Shown here: in pieces, positions 49,970-61,752 of the stretch
Position numbering within the stretch: position 1 is the stretch's first letter
Layout: each line of letters begins with the position of its first letter
DNA from: Ariolimax columbianus
Lineage: Eukaryota > Mollusca > Gastropoda > Stylommatophora > Arionidae
DNA length: 64,000 nt
NCBI GenBank assembly: GCA_036924085.1
Contig: JAVGWX010000008.1
Location: 50,699,019-50,763,018 of the forward strand
Reading direction: 5' to 3'
Program-made: the position numbers and the translations under genes
Notes under the pieces: model-generated
The model's database searches: none
What the model was told of the DNA's origin: nothing
What the model saw: the letters and a program-made list of their open reading frames with translations, nothing else

Positions 49970-50165
49970 CCTTCTTCTTCTTCTTCTTCTTCTTTTTCTT
50001 CTTCTTCGACGCTCATCCTCAAAAGTACTTTTATGACTTTGTGTTGTAGTTTACAGCTGGACTATTATATCTGTGCCTTTCGGCCCGACATATCTGATTT
50101 CAGCACTGCATTTGTGGGACCTACTTTGTCTTCTCTCATTGATCCCTAATCTCTTAACCATAGGA
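49970..50165 (-). repeat. Dispersed repeat family A, partial copy
   Basis: (CTT)n start (GAA tail on the other strand), TTGTGTTGTAGTTTACAGCTGG, CTTTCGGCCCGACATATC and TTGATCCCTAATCTCTTAACC. It stops at the 28S-like sequence. Confidence 0.8.
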
Positions 50166-50469
50166 GGGATTACGGCCGAATGCATCTAAGCCGGAATCCC
50201 GCCCTAAATCTCAGCACCACTGCGATGGGAGGCTACGATAGGGTTTGGGACCTGGGGCTCATGTCCCAGCCCGACCCGGTCGAGCCGCAGAAAGATGTCT
50301 CTGCCGTCCGCCGATCATGGCGGGCGGGAAGCTGCCCGATATTCACCCCTGACGGCGATGAATTGTGAAACCACTAATAGAAGACTTAGTTCTCGGTCGG
50401 GGTGTCGTAAGCAGTAGATCAGCCACCTCACTGTGAACTGCTGAGACGCAACCTCTTGATCATGAGATA
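50166..50469 (+). pseudogene. 3' end of 28S rRNA (orphan fragment)
   Basis: GGGATTACGGCCGAATGCAT + CTAAGCCGGAATCCCGCCC corresponds to the conserved 28S segment near its 3' end (GGATTA.G.CTGAACGCCTCTAAG.C.GAATCCCGCCC). GTCGGGGTGTCGTAAGCAGT + AGATCAGC matches the last conserved block before the 28S 3' terminus, and GCTGAGACGCAACCTCTTGATCATGAGAT fits the terminus itself. Only about 300 bases are present. Substitutions at conserved positions (GCATCTAAG for GCCTCTAAG) and the missing upstream 28S argue for a pseudogene fragment. No 18S or 5.8S is in the window. Confidence 0.88.
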
Positions 50470-50470
50470 T

Positions 50471-53400
50471 GTAGTAGCTTGTACCTTGTCAATTGTACTG
50501 TGATTGTGTAGTAGCTTCTACCTTGTCAATTGTACTGTGATTGTGTAGTAGCGTGTACCTTGTCAATTGTACTGTGATTGTGTAGTAGCTTGTACCTTGT
50601 CAATTGTACTGTGATTGTGTAGTAGCTTCTACCTTGTCAATTGTACTGTGATTGTGTAGTAGCGTGTACCTTGTCAATTGTACTGTGATTGTGTAGTAGC
50701 TTGTACCTTGTCAATTGTACTGTGATTGTGTAGTAGCTTGTACCTTGTCAATTGTACTGTGATTGTGTAGTAGCTTGTACCTTGTCAATTGTACTGTGAT
50801 TGTGTAGTAGCTTGTACCTTGTCAATTGTACTGTGATTGTGTAGTAGCTTGTACCTTTTCAATTGTACTGTGATTGTGTAGTAGCTTGTACCTTGTCAAT
50901 TGTACTGTGATTGTGTAGTAGCTTGTACCTTTTCAATTGTACTGTGATTGTGTAGTAGCTTGTACCTTGTCAATTGTACTGTGATTGTGTAGTAGCTTGT
51001 ACCTTGTCAATTGTACTGTGATTGTGTAGTAGCTTCTACCTTGTCAATTGTACTGTGATTGTGTAGTAGCGTGTACCTTGTCAATTGTACTGTGATTGTG
51101 TAGTAGCTTCTACCTTGTCAATTGTACTGTGATTGTGTAGTAGCTTCTACCTTGTCAATTGTACTGTGATTGTGTAGTAGCGTGTACCTTGTCAATTGTA
51201 CTGTGATTGTGTAGTAGCTTGTACCTTGTCAATTGTACTGTGATTGTGTAGTAGCTTGTACCTTGTCAATTGTACTGTGATTGTGTAGTAGCTTCTACCT
51301 TGTCAATTGTACTGTGATTGTGTAGTAGCTTGTACCTTGTCAATTGTACTGTGATTGTGTAGTAGCTTGTACCTTTTCAATTGTACTGTGATTGTGTAGT
51401 AGCTTGTACCTTGTCAATTGTACTGTGATTGTGTAGTAGCTTGTACCTTTTCAATTGTACTGTGATTGTGTAGTAGCTTGTACCTTGTCAATTGTACTGT
51501 GATTGTGTAGTAGCTTGTACCTTGTCAATTGTACTGTGATTGTGTAGTAGCTTGTACCTTGTCAATTGTACTGTGATTGTGCAGTAGCTTGTACCTTGTC
51601 AATTGTACTGTGATTGTGTAGTAGCTTGTACCTTGTCAATTGTACTGTGATTGTGTAGTAGCTTGTACCTTGTCAATTGTACTGTGATTGTGTAGAAGCT
51701 TGTACCTTGTCAATTGTACTGTGATTGTGTAGTAGCTTGTACCTTGTCAATTGTACTGTGATTGTGTAGTAGCTTCTACCTTGTCAATTGTACTGTGATT
51801 GTGTAGTAGCTTGTACCTTGTCAATTGTACTGTGATTGTGTAGTAGCTTGTACCTTGTCAATTGTACTGTAATTGTGCAGTAGCTTGTACCTTGTCAATT
51901 GTACTGTGATTGTGTAGTAGCTTGTACCTTGTCAATTGTACTGTGATTGTGTAGTAGCTTGTACCTTGTCAATTGTACTGTAATTGTGCAGTAGCTTGTA
52001 CCTTGTCAATTGTACTGTGATTGTGTAGTAGCTTGTACCTTGTCAATTGTACTGTGATTGTGTAGTAGCTTGTACCTTGTCAATTGTACTGTGATTGTGT
52101 AGTAGCTTGTACCTTGTCAATTGTACTGTGATTGTGTAGTAGCTTGTACCTTTTCAATTGTACTGTGATTGTGTAGTAGCTTGTACCTTGTCAATTGTAC
52201 TGTGATTGTGTAGTAGCTTGTACCTTTTCAATTGAACTGTGATTGTGTAGTAGCTTGTACCTTGTCAATTGTACTGTGATTGTGCAGTAGCTTGTATTTT
52301 GTCAATTGTACTGTGATTGTGTAGAAGCTTGTACCTTGTCAATTGTATTGTGATTGTGCAGTAGCTTGTAATTTGTCAATTGTACTGTGATTGTGTAGAA
52401 GCTTGTACCTTGTCAATTGTACTGTGATTGTGTAGTAGCTTGTACCTTTTCAATTGTACTGTGATTGTGTAGAAGCTTGTACCTTGTCAATTGTACTGTG
52501 ATTGTGCAGTAGCTTGTACCTTGTCAATTTTACTGTGATTGTGCAGTAGCTTGTACCTTGTCAATTGTACTGTGATTGTGCAGTAGCTTGTACCTTGTCA
52601 ATTGTACTGTGATTGTGTAGTAGCTTGTACCTTGTCAATTGTACTGTGATTGTGTAGTAGCTTGTACCTTGTCAATTGTACTGTGATTGTGTAGAAGCTT
52701 GTACCTTGTCAATTGTACTGTGATTGTGTAGTAGCTTGTACCTTGTCAATTGTACTGTGATTGTGTAGTAGCTTGTACCTTGTCAATTGTACTGTGATTG
52801 TGCAGTAGCGTGTACCTTGTCAATTGTACTGTGATTGTGCAGTAGCGTGTACCTTGTCAATTGTACTGTGATTGTGTAGTAGCTTGTACCTTGTCAATTG
52901 TACTGTGATTGTGTAGTAGCTTGTACCTTGTCAATTGTACTGTGATTGTGCAGTAGCTTGTATTTTGTCAATTGTACTGTGATTGTGTAGAAGCTTGTAC
53001 CTTGTCAATTGTACTGTGATTGTGTAGTAGCTTGTACCTTGTCAATTGTACTGTGATTGTGTAGTAGCTTGTACCTTGTCAATTGTACTGTGATTGTGCA
53101 GTAGCGTGTACCTTGTCAATTGTACTGTGCTTGTGCAGTAGCGTGTACCTTGTCAATTGTACTGTGATTGTGTAGTAGCTTGTACCTTGTCAATTGTACT
53201 GTGATTGTGTAGTAGCTTGTACCTTGTCAATTGTACTGTGATTGTGCAGTAGCTTGTATTTTGTCAATTGTACTGTGATTGTGTAGTAGCTTGTACCTTG
53301 TCAATTGTACTGTGATTGTGCAGTAGCTTGTACCTTGTCAATTGTACTGTGATTGTGCAGTAGCTTGTACCTTGTCAATTGTACTGTGATTGTGTAGAAG

Positions 53401-53653
53401 CTTGTGCCTTGTCAATTGTACTGTGATTGTGCAGTAGCTTGTACCTTGTCAATTGTACTGTGATTGTGTAGTAGCTTGTACCTTGTCAATTGTACTGTGA
53501 TTGTGTAGTAGCTTGTACCTTGTCAATTGTACTGTGATTGTGTAGTAGCTTGTACCTTGTCAATTGTACTGTGATTGTGTAGTAGCTTGTACCTTGTCAA
53601 TTGTACTGTGATTGTGCAGTAGCTTGTACCTTGTCAATTGTACTGTGATTGTG
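50471..53653. repeat. 37-bp satellite, about 86 units, ~3.2 kb
   Basis: The unit GTAGTAGCTTGTACCTTGTC + AATTGTACTGTGATTGT is 37 bases, and the array length divided by 37 is almost exactly 86. Variants cluster: CTTCTA/GCGTGTA types are mostly in the left third, TTTCAA types are scattered, and GTGCAGTAGC, GTAGAAGC and TATTTTGTC types are in the right half. A three-unit pattern (CTTGTA, CTTCTA, GCGTGTA) is repeated at the left end. It starts at the 3' terminus of the 28S-like fragment. Confidence 0.97.
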
Positions 53654-55006
53654 AAGCAAACTGTCATTTTGCTATTAAAACCTGTATTGTTAATTGGAGG
53701 AGAGTTGAAGATGAGAATGCGTGTAGCACCATCGTTTGGTTGTGCTTACAGGCACTATGTACAATTAATACGGAATTTGGAACCAAGAGTAATAAGGGTC
53801 ATGTGAAACATATTGATCAAGACGCACAACACGTCCAAAATTCGTGCTCCTGGTAACATGCTATGACACTACAGCCTGGTCAACGAAGTTGGAATCGATA
53901 CTGTAATCCCCATAGTTGTGAGCTTTTTGAGAACCCTTGCATTACACTACACTGCAACCAAGACGATCACCGCCCATCTTCCAAGTAACGCCTCTGGATG
54001 TAAGAACAGCAACTCTAACTCGCTACCAAAGAAACGTCGCCAAAAGTTAACTCCCCATGAGTAGATCCGAACAACATCCTAACGTGCAGCACGCCAGTCA
54101 TATTTTGAAAAAATTTGACCTAATTAATTTTCTTAATTTCTCGCTATGGTAGTCGTCTTAGAAAATTTATAATTTTTATGTTTGTTTGTCAATAAATATG
54201 ATTTTCTGGCGTGTAGACACACAATAGCATAACGAACATGTGGGTGTTATTGTCGTTGTTGTGTGTTTGTTAGTTTTTGAGATTCAAAAAGATGAAGTTG
54301 AAAATTTATGAAAATCTCGGAAAAAATTTGGACTCGACCGCTAGGCCTAGTCGCTTCGATAGAAAACCATGGAAACCACAACAACGTATCGATACTGTGT
54401 TTACAATATCGACACAACTGTTAGTTTCCAATTCAAACGTAGTTCTTTCATTTAAACAAACAAAATAAACAGATCTACTCGATAAAGATCTTTCCCAACA
54501 ACCTACTTCCCCTTTCGCAAAAAGTCGGCTTGCTCCAAACGGCGTATACAAAATTAAAACTGTTCAGAAGCCATTTGTAATCGCACATACGATACTTTAA
54601 CCGGCAAAATATCGTGTATATATGGACTATGTATTCAGCAGTAAAAAATGGCTGTCGGGAGTGACTCCGTTCAAAAAATAAAAATTATTTTCGTACACCG
54701 TTTTTGTAGGCCGAGTGTGTCAAGATGATCTGGACTGAGGTGTGCTGCAGGATAAATATCTATGTTGACAAAATGAATTCTGTTTTCACAAACATCCTGT
54801 CTATAACCCAAGCGAACAATCGGTCCTAACAGCTTAGATTACTATTTATATCCCCTTCATTACATTCTGATCACGTACGACACGCATGCGACGTGACGTC
54901 ATAACACGTGCTTTTCTATTCAAGTAGTGGCAATAGACAGCCACTACAACTGGTCTGAGCGTCTGAATAGCATACAAGTAGAGCAGTAGCTATTCATAGC
55001 AAAGAT
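53654..55006 (+). other. Unassigned DNA with a repeat shared with 13.9 kb
   Basis: Bases 53850-54060 match 13910-14150 in the same orientation. A CRE palindrome TGACGTCA lies at 54894-54901 next to CACGTG, but no gene follows. The 63-codon frame at 54277-54468 has no known domain. Confidence 0.45.
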
Positions 55007-55009
55007 ATG

Positions 55010-55760
55010 GAGCTTTTCTTCTTCCTCATCTTATGCGTTCGTCCTGAAAAGGGTATTGAGATGTTGTGTCGTAGTTTACAGCGAGGCTGCGATATCTACG
55101 TCTTTCAGCGAAGGATAGATGCCTTGGAGATGAGATGTTTCCGAAGACTTTTAAACGTCACGTACAAACATCGAGTTACAAATGAGGAAATACGAGATAG
55201 AATTACAACAGCAATAGGGCCTCTTAAAGACCTCTTGGCAACTGTCAAAAGAAGGAAACTCGCTTGGTACTGTCACATATCGAGAGCAAATGGTCTTACA
55301 AATACGATCCTCCACTGAAAGGTGCAAGGCAGACGACGAAGAGGCCGTCCTAAAAAGAGGTGGGAGGACAACATAAAAGAATGGACCAATCTCCGACCAG
55401 AAGAGGGACAGGCAGCGGCCGCTGACAGAGAAGGGTGTCGTGGGGTTGTGAGGATGTTTTCATGTGTGCCCCAACGACCTCACCGGTTACGGGATGACCT
55501 GACCTAACCTAACCAATCCGACACATCTAATTTCAGCTGGCTATTTTTAGGGTTTGCCTTCCCTCTGCGATCCCTAACGCTTGACCAAAACACAATAGTG
55601 GTTAGCACAGCCTGCTTCAGGGGCGACTACATGGGGGCGAAATAAGGTCTTGGTCAACTATGGCTCACAGGCCCTGATGCAAGAAACTATCCATGAGTCA
55701 CTTGCTGCTGACAGCTCATGCACTGCTGGATCTGGCCCTCATATGGGGCTTTTAACTGCT
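55010..55760 (-). repeat. Dispersed repeat family A copy split by a LINE remnant
   Basis: The left part, 55010-55106, has TTGTGTCGTAGTTTACAGCG and GGCTGCGATATCTACGTCTTTCAG. The right part, from about 55520, has CCAATCCGACACATCTAATTTCAGC, TTGCCTTCCCTCTGCGATCC, GGTCTTGGTCAACTATGGCTC and AACTATCCATGAGTCAC. In unbroken copies these two parts are contiguous. Confidence 0.85.
55107..55515 (+). mobile_element. LINE RT C-terminal remnant inside a family A copy
   Basis: The + frame reads RIDALEMRCFRRLLNVTYKH, RVTNEEIRDRITTAIGPL, LLATVKRRKLAWYCHI and, after one in-frame stop, QGRRRRGRPKKRWEDNIKEW, with VPQRPHRLRDDLT near the end. This is the canonical C-terminus of an RTE-like LINE, nearly complete to its natural end, with few lesions. 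Confidence 0.92.
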
Positions 55761-56110
55761 GTTAGCAACACGCTTCAGTCAACCCAACTGTAAATATATA
55801 CCTGGTTTACTGTTATGGAAGGATGACAGAGAGGAAAGAAACTAGTCACAATACCTCATAAAGACGGCGCAGCCTTGTGCAATGAATTCTCTAACCCTTC
55901 ATCCCCAACAGCAATGTCTGCCATGGCACTATCGATACCTTTACCTTTTTCTATAGCAGGAAGCCCTCTGTCCGAATATTTATGTTCTCGTGTTTGGGTG
56001 ATTTACACAGCAATTTTTTTACATGATGAAGTTGCCAGCCTCAAGCACAACCCTACTAAGTAACCTTTTACGACATGCATAGTAACGCTCCATGACCCTA
56101 TTCTTTATTC
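55761..56110 (+). mobile_element. SINE 3' part, family F
   Basis: CAACCCAACTGTAAATATATACCTGG is a decayed form of the shared core. CGCAGCCTTGTGCAATGAAT + TCTCTAACCCTTCATCCCCAACAGC and CCTTTTACGACATGCATAG follow. No tRNA-like head is recognisable. Confidence 0.6.
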
Positions 56111-56379
56111 CCTAATAAAGAGCTTCAGGATTCTTGCAAGGAGTTGATACGATACACAGAAAAACAATTATAGTTAAAATGTAGTTTTTACGTTGCAAAT
56201 ACAACAGATGAGTTATCAAGGGCTAGATGCACAAGAATATAAATCTACCAGCCATATCCGGTAGAAGATCTGCATGTCGAACTGTACAATATGAAAGAAA
56301 CAACAGTATTTTATCAAAGGGTTTACCCATGATCGGATCTCTTGCCTGCCGGACATTCTCCCCAACCCAACACCCCTCC

Positions 56380-56400
56380 CCCCCCCCCCCCCCCCACACC
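56380..56400. repeat. Poly(C) run
   Basis: About 17 consecutive C within a C-rich stretch. It is a likely slippage site. Confidence 0.85.
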
Positions 56401-56544
56401 CCCGTTATCTTCCTTCGCCCCTCAACTCTTGCCTCCATAATAATGTATAATTGTATCTTGAAGATACAATCAAAGATTTACATTGAAGATGGAATCAAAC
56501 GTTCTCATTTTAGTTTTGATATTCTATTGGCTTGGCTTGGCCTT

Positions 56545-56885
56545 GTTCGTTCTCAATCTCCCACTACCAAACCCTGAGAGGGCTTAAGTATCAGAATATA
56601 GTCCAGAGAACGGAATGCATTGTGTCGTAGTTTACAGCTTGACTGCGATATTTGCACCTTTCGGTCCAACATATCCGACTTCAGCAACCATTTTTTAGTA
56701 CCGGGTTAGCATTCAAGCTTCGATCCCTTCTCCTTAGCCAGTCTGTCCTGCTGCAACCTGTTATCCAGGATTACCGCGTGGAGGTGTAGAAGGGTCTTGG
56801 CAGCTTTGGTTCGCTGGTCCTGATGCTATGGGTCGCTAACCACTGCAGCTCATGCGCTGCTCAGCATCTTGATCACCCGATGTTC
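56545..56885 (-). repeat. Dispersed repeat family A copy
   Basis: GTTCGTTCTCAATCTCCCAC, GAACGGAATGCATTGTGTCG, ATTTGCACCTTTCGGTCCAAC, GGAGGTGTAGAAGGGTCTTGG and GCGCTGCTCAGCATCTTGATC. It is a complete copy like the 11658 arm. Confidence 0.92.
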
Positions 56886-57436
56886 TATTTATAATGGTCT
56901 AAAGGAATTAGCGTTTTTTATATTTTAAGGTTTCAAGAAAAGGTGAAAAGTTAGAAAAGGTGAAAAGTTAGAAAAGGTGAAAGGGAAACAGCTGCGCTGA
57001 CTGCAAGTGACGTGTCAAATATTGCATCAAGTCTACCAGTTACTAAGTGACGTCAGTATTACACAATCTTGACAATTCTTGAAAGTTAGTTATGACAGTA
57101 GTCAATAATAATTTATAACATATTTGGGACTCATCTTTCAACAAAAACATAGGTTTCTTTCCCAAATAAGACGAATAAAGAAGATCGTTTAAATTGACGA
57201 GTTATTGCGGTAAAACTAATAATTATCTGTATCTAGAACAAAGTTTCTGTAAAGACGATCATTAGTAAAAATGGTAGGGGTCGAAGAATGGAGTGACGTT
57301 AGTTATTAACTCATAGCTGACTGATTGAGCACGGGTCAACTAACCAGGGCTGCCCAAGACATGTTTGACTTGGGAAACACTGTTGTTAGCTATGCTACAG
57401 CTGGTAACGTTCTTGGGTTCATTATAAAATATAAGC
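56886..57436. other. Unassigned DNA
   Basis: A 14-base GAAAAGGTGAAAAGTTA repeat occurs three times near 56936-56985. Otherwise nothing is recognised. Confidence 0.5.
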
Positions 57437-57438
57437 GA

Positions 57439-57470
<32 letters not shown>

Positions 57471-57630
57471 TCTCTTTCTTTCTCTCTCTATCTCTCTCTA
57501 TCTCTCTTTCTCGCTCTCTTTCTCTCTATATCTCTCTCTCTTTCTCTCTCTTTCTCTCTCCCTCTCTCTTTATCTCTCTCTTTCTCTTTCTATTTCTCTC
57601 TATATCTCTTTCTCTCCCTCTCTCCTTCTA

Positions 57631-57691
<61 letters not shown>
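57437..57691. repeat. (CT)n-rich microsatellite
   Basis: CT with scattered TTT, TAT and CCC interruptions on the left, becoming pure (CT)n at 57630-57690. The 138-codon frame across it is a low-complexity artefact. Confidence 0.95.
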
Positions 57692-57692
<1 letters not shown>

Positions 57693-58344
57693 CTACAGGG
57701 AAAAGACGCGAGCCGCGTCTAACTTTTGCAATAAGTATTAAAGCTTCAGCCAGATCTCTAGAAATGAAATCCTTTGATTGCACTATAAGTCTCTTGGATC
57801 AATTTAGTACACAAGGGAGTAAAGGTAAAGGCCAGACCCAAGACAACATTTACCACCTGGGATGAAGATATCTCTTTATGTACTAAGCCGCAGTTCATGT
57901 GAGGTCAGGTTTCCAGTACCCTTTCTTGCTGTTGTTAGCTTCCCCAACGTCTACATTAAGTACCCTGTTATAGATGGGGCGACTGGAGGAGCGGTCGCTC
58001 CAGGCACGAACCACTGCCCCGGATTTTTTTCTGTTCTTCCGTGAATGCCAACCCTGGCACGTTGTAATCCCAGTCTAGTAAAACAGCTCAATGTCAACTA
58101 GACTATACGCTTGAAGGCAAATAGCCGAAATAAGTTAAAACAACATGTTGGTTTTTGCTATACAAGGATCACATATTACAGATTAAGCCACATTTGATCA
58201 TTTCTAAAATATTCTTTCGGTTAATACTTAACATCATGGATAAGTTGTTGACAATATTTATTGAAATAGTGCAGTACTGTGGTGCTTCATCTTGGATGGC
58301 ACTCTAGTCAGATCGGTTGGCCGAAGATGCAACAGTGGCTTGGC
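57692..58344. other. Unassigned DNA
   Basis: Nothing recognisable, although a short GGGGCGACTGGAGGAGCGGT stretch is GC-richer than its surroundings. Confidence 0.4.
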
Positions 58345-58935
58345 CTGGCTTCGTTCATTCTCAATCTCCCGCTACCAAACCCTGAAAGGGCAGAATGTAG
58401 TCCAGAGAACGGAATGCGTTGTGTCGTAGTTTACAGCTTGACTGCGATATTTGCACATTTCGGTCCAACACATCCGACTTCAGCAACCATTTTTTGAGTA
58501 CCGGGTTAGCATTCCCTCTTCGATCCCTTCTCCTAAGCCAGTCTGCCCTGCTGCAGCCTGTTATCCAGGATTACCGCGTGGAGGTGTAGAAGGGTCTTGG
58601 CAGCTCTAGTTCGTTGGCCCTGACGCTAGCAGTCAGCCATGGGTCGCTCACCACTGCAACTCATGTGCTGCTCAGCGTCTTGATTCCAGATGCAGCAGTG
58701 ACTGTGCTAATAGCAGTCTGCGACTCAGCTAGATACCAGCATCAAGGTCAGCCAACCATAAAAGACCAAGACCTTGTTCCTGTTCTAGGTAGCGGCCCTG
58801 GAAACAGACTGCACTCGTGTAGTCTGGCTATGAGATTAGGGATCAAACCAGGTCCTAAAATTACTGTGCTGAAACCAAACGGGGTGGTCAGAAATGCGTA
58901 AATATCGTAGACTCGCTGTAAACATCAATACAACG
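58345..58935. repeat. Second inverted pair of family A copies
   Basis: The left copy, 58345-58690 (TTC-side start, GTTCATTCTCAATCTCCCGC), is in the minus sense and the right copy, 58690-58935 (CAGTCTGCGACTCAGC ... GCTGTAAACATC), in the + sense. The two meet almost directly near 58690. The arms belong to different subtypes and match less well than the pair at 11658-12500. Confidence 0.75.
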
Positions 58936-59408
58936 TTACACCACCATTTTCATGTTCAGTTCAGTTGAAGGTCGGCTGCAATGGATCTCCAGTGTACTCT
59001 ATCTCTGGCCGTAACGGTACAATCTGAGAGGTTTTTTTACAGTCCATCTCCTGATATTATCGACTCACATAAAACGTTGTCTGCCTCTGGAACAACTTCC
59101 TTTAACCCTACCCTACAGTATGGTCTTCAACAAGAAGGTTTGTTTTGTTACATGAATAAAATAACGTAACTGTATAACCTTGATTTCAGTCATCAATTAT
59201 CTTTTCACCCCTTACTTTTTCAATACCTCCAAATTTGTTTTTCTTTTTTTCTCTTTCCAAGAAATGCGACCCAATCTTCTATATACCCACATTTAGAGGG
59301 TTTCAATACTCTTTTCCAGCTTGTAACTCGCTGTCCATGTTTCTGCGCCGTAAGGTAGGAACGAGTATACATAACACCGAACAATTCTCCTTTTCAAATT
59401 CTGATTTA

Positions 59409-59661
59409 GGGGACGGCGTGGCCTAGTGGTTAAGTGGCACGGCTCACAACCAGAAGGTGCTGTGTTCGATCCCCATCACAGCACCGGCCGTTACCCCGGG
59501 GAAGCAAACCCTTAGAAAATGCAGGAGGAAGCAGACCCTTACATAAAATGCATGCTGAAGTCGGATGCATTGGGCCGACAGGCGCAAAATAAAAACCACA
59601 GTGTAACGCACACACGCCTTGGGGAATTGATAAATAAGGCGAACGCAAAACAAAAATTAAA
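59409..59661 (+). mobile_element. tRNA-derived SINE, family E, complete
   Basis: Head GGGGACGGCGTGGCCTAGTG + GTTAAG (box A) and GTGTTCGATCCCCATC (box B). Body ATGCTGAAGTCGGATGCATT + GGGCCGACAGGCGCAAAATAA, then an A-rich end. Perfect 13-base target-site duplication AAATTCTGATTTA at 59396-59408 and 59662-59674. Confidence 0.96.
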
Positions 59662-60420
59662 AAATTCTGATTTATCTGTTTGGATGTCAGTATGTGTCAT
59701 ATGTCGCCGAATACCATCTTGGCCATGCCTATTCTCTTTCTGATTTTTTTATTACAGCTGCCTTCTTCCGTTATTATATGACCTAGATAGGAGAAACTCT
59801 GTACCTGATAAAGTAGTTCATCTTTTATTTGTATCTGCATACATGGTTTCTTGTCACTTTCCCCAATTATCATAATCTTTGTTTTCTTTATGTTTATGTA
59901 TAATCTAAACTCTTTACTTATTGTGTATATTGTTGTCACAAGCTTATGTAGTTCTTGTTCACTTTTTGACATCAAAACTGTATCATCCGCATATCTAAGA
60001 TTATTCATTGCCACTCCTCCAATGACAAGCCCTGGCATTCCTTCTATCTGTTTGAATATTTGTTCTGTATAGATATTAAAAAGACAAGAAGATAATACAC
60101 ATCCCTGTCTCACTCCTCTTTTTACATCTATACTTGGAGAGCATACCTTTCCTGATTTACTGTATCAGTTTGTTTCCAGTACAGATTACTGAGCGGTCTT
60201 ATGTCTTTATCATCTAAACCAGAGGGGGTCAAACTATGACCCGCGGGCCACATCCGGCCCGCCAACCAGTTTTGAGCCATCCTCTTATGGTTGATTGAAA
60301 ATAAATGTATACTCCAGCCGCTGTGCTAAAATATATTACAAAATAGAAAGTACATGCACCAAAAACAAAACCAAAAAGACCCTAAATGTACATTAACATC
60401 TCCCCACAGCTCCACCAATT

Positions 60421-60429
60421 TACCCCCCC

Positions 60430-60470
<41 letters not shown>
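60421..60470. repeat. C-run and (CT)n inside the hAT-like element
   Basis: About ten C followed by about 19 CT units. Confidence 0.9.
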
Positions 60471-60733
60471 TATACCAATTGAGCTTTACGAGATAGTGCC
60501 GACAAAACAGAAATGATAACGTCAAATCTCTGATCGTGCACGTGAACAGGAGAAGACAGTGTCGGTACCTACTTTGATAATGAGAAACTGAAAGCAATGA
60601 CAGATCTCTTATGTGGTCGGAAGTCTCTGATCAAATGATGTTAATTTTTCTTTAGCAAAGGTTTGGAAAAGTGGTTGTGGGTAGTGGGGGCGACTTTTAG
60701 GTACATTTCTATAGCAAGGAGTTGAGGTGCACA

Positions 60734-61752
60734 CTTGGCCTTGTGAAGTGTTTTTAAGTATAAATCAGCCAGTGACACTTCTGGCCTTGTGAAGTGTTTT
60801 TAAGTATAAATCAGCCAGTGACACTTCTGGCCTTGTGAAGTGTTTTTAAGTATAAATCAGCCAGTGACACTTCTGGCCTTGTGAAGTGTTTTTAAGTATA
60901 AATCAGCCAGTGACACTTCTGGCCTTGTGAAGTGTTTTTAAGTATAAATCAGCCAGTGACACTTCTGGCCTTGTGAAGTGTTTTTAAGTATAAATCAGCC
61001 AGTGACACTTCTGGCCTTGTGTGAAGTGTTTTTAAGTATAAATCAGCCAGTGACACTTCTGGCCTTGTGAAGTGTTTTTAAGTATAAATCAGCCAGTGAC
61101 ACTTCTGGCCTTGTGAAGTGTTTTTAAGTATAAATCAGCCAGTGACACTTCTGGCCTTGTGAAGTGTTTTTAAGTATAAATCAGCCAGTGACACTTCTGG
61201 CCTTGTGAAGCGTTTTTAAGTATAAATCAGCCAGTGACACTTCTGGCCTTGTGAAGCGTTTTTAAGTATAAATCAGCCAGTGACACTTCTGGCCTTGTGA
61301 AGCGTTTTTAAGTATAAATCAGCCAGTGACACTTCTGGCCTTGTGAAGCGTTTTTAAGTATAAATCAGCCAGTGACACTTCTGGCCTTGTGAAGCGTTTT
61401 AAGTATAAATCAGCCAGTGACACTTCTGGCCTTGTGAAGCGTTTTTAAGTATAAATCAGCCAGTGACACTTCTGGCCTTGTGAAGCGTTTTTAAGTATAA
61501 ATCAGCCAGTGACACTTCTGGCCTTGTGAAGCGTTTTTAAGTATAAATCAGCCAGTGACACTTCTGGCCTTGTGAAGCGTTTTTAAGTATAAATCAGCCA
61601 GTGACACTTCTGGCCTTGTGAAGCGTTTTTAAGTATAAATCAGCCAGTGACACTTCTGGCCTTGTGAAACGTTTTTAAGTATAAATCAGCCAGTGACACT
61701 TCTGGCCTTGTGAAGCGTTTTTAAGTATAAATCAGCCAGTGACACTTCTGTG
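60734..61752. repeat. 46-bp minisatellite, ~22 units, inside the hAT-like element
   Basis: The unit CCTTGTGAAGTGTTTTTAAG + TATAAATCAGCCAGTGACACTTCTGG is 46 bases and near-invariant. Units up to about 61200 read GAAGTG. From 61201 on they read GAAGCG (once GAAACG), a clean two-block arrangement. One unit gains TG (about 61020) and one loses a T (61397). Confidence 0.97.

Noticed and set aside
50471..53653. CRISPR-like array (37-bp repeat)
   Set aside because: The repeats are head to tail with no spacers, in eukaryotic sequence without cas genes. The same holds for the other 36-50 bp arrays.
54894..54901. CRE (TGACGTCA) as a promoter; also at 444, 8414, 21645 and 57047
   Set aside because: No gene or exon follows any of them within reach, and an eight-base palindrome is expected by chance a few times in 64 kb.
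57325..57741. 138-codon Ser/Leu frame
   Set aside because: Produced by the (CT)n tract.
59697..60113. Active reverse transcriptase gene (YADD intact)
   Set aside because: The rest of the element is inverted, interrupted by three insertions and carries stops, so the 138-codon frame is a surviving fragment.
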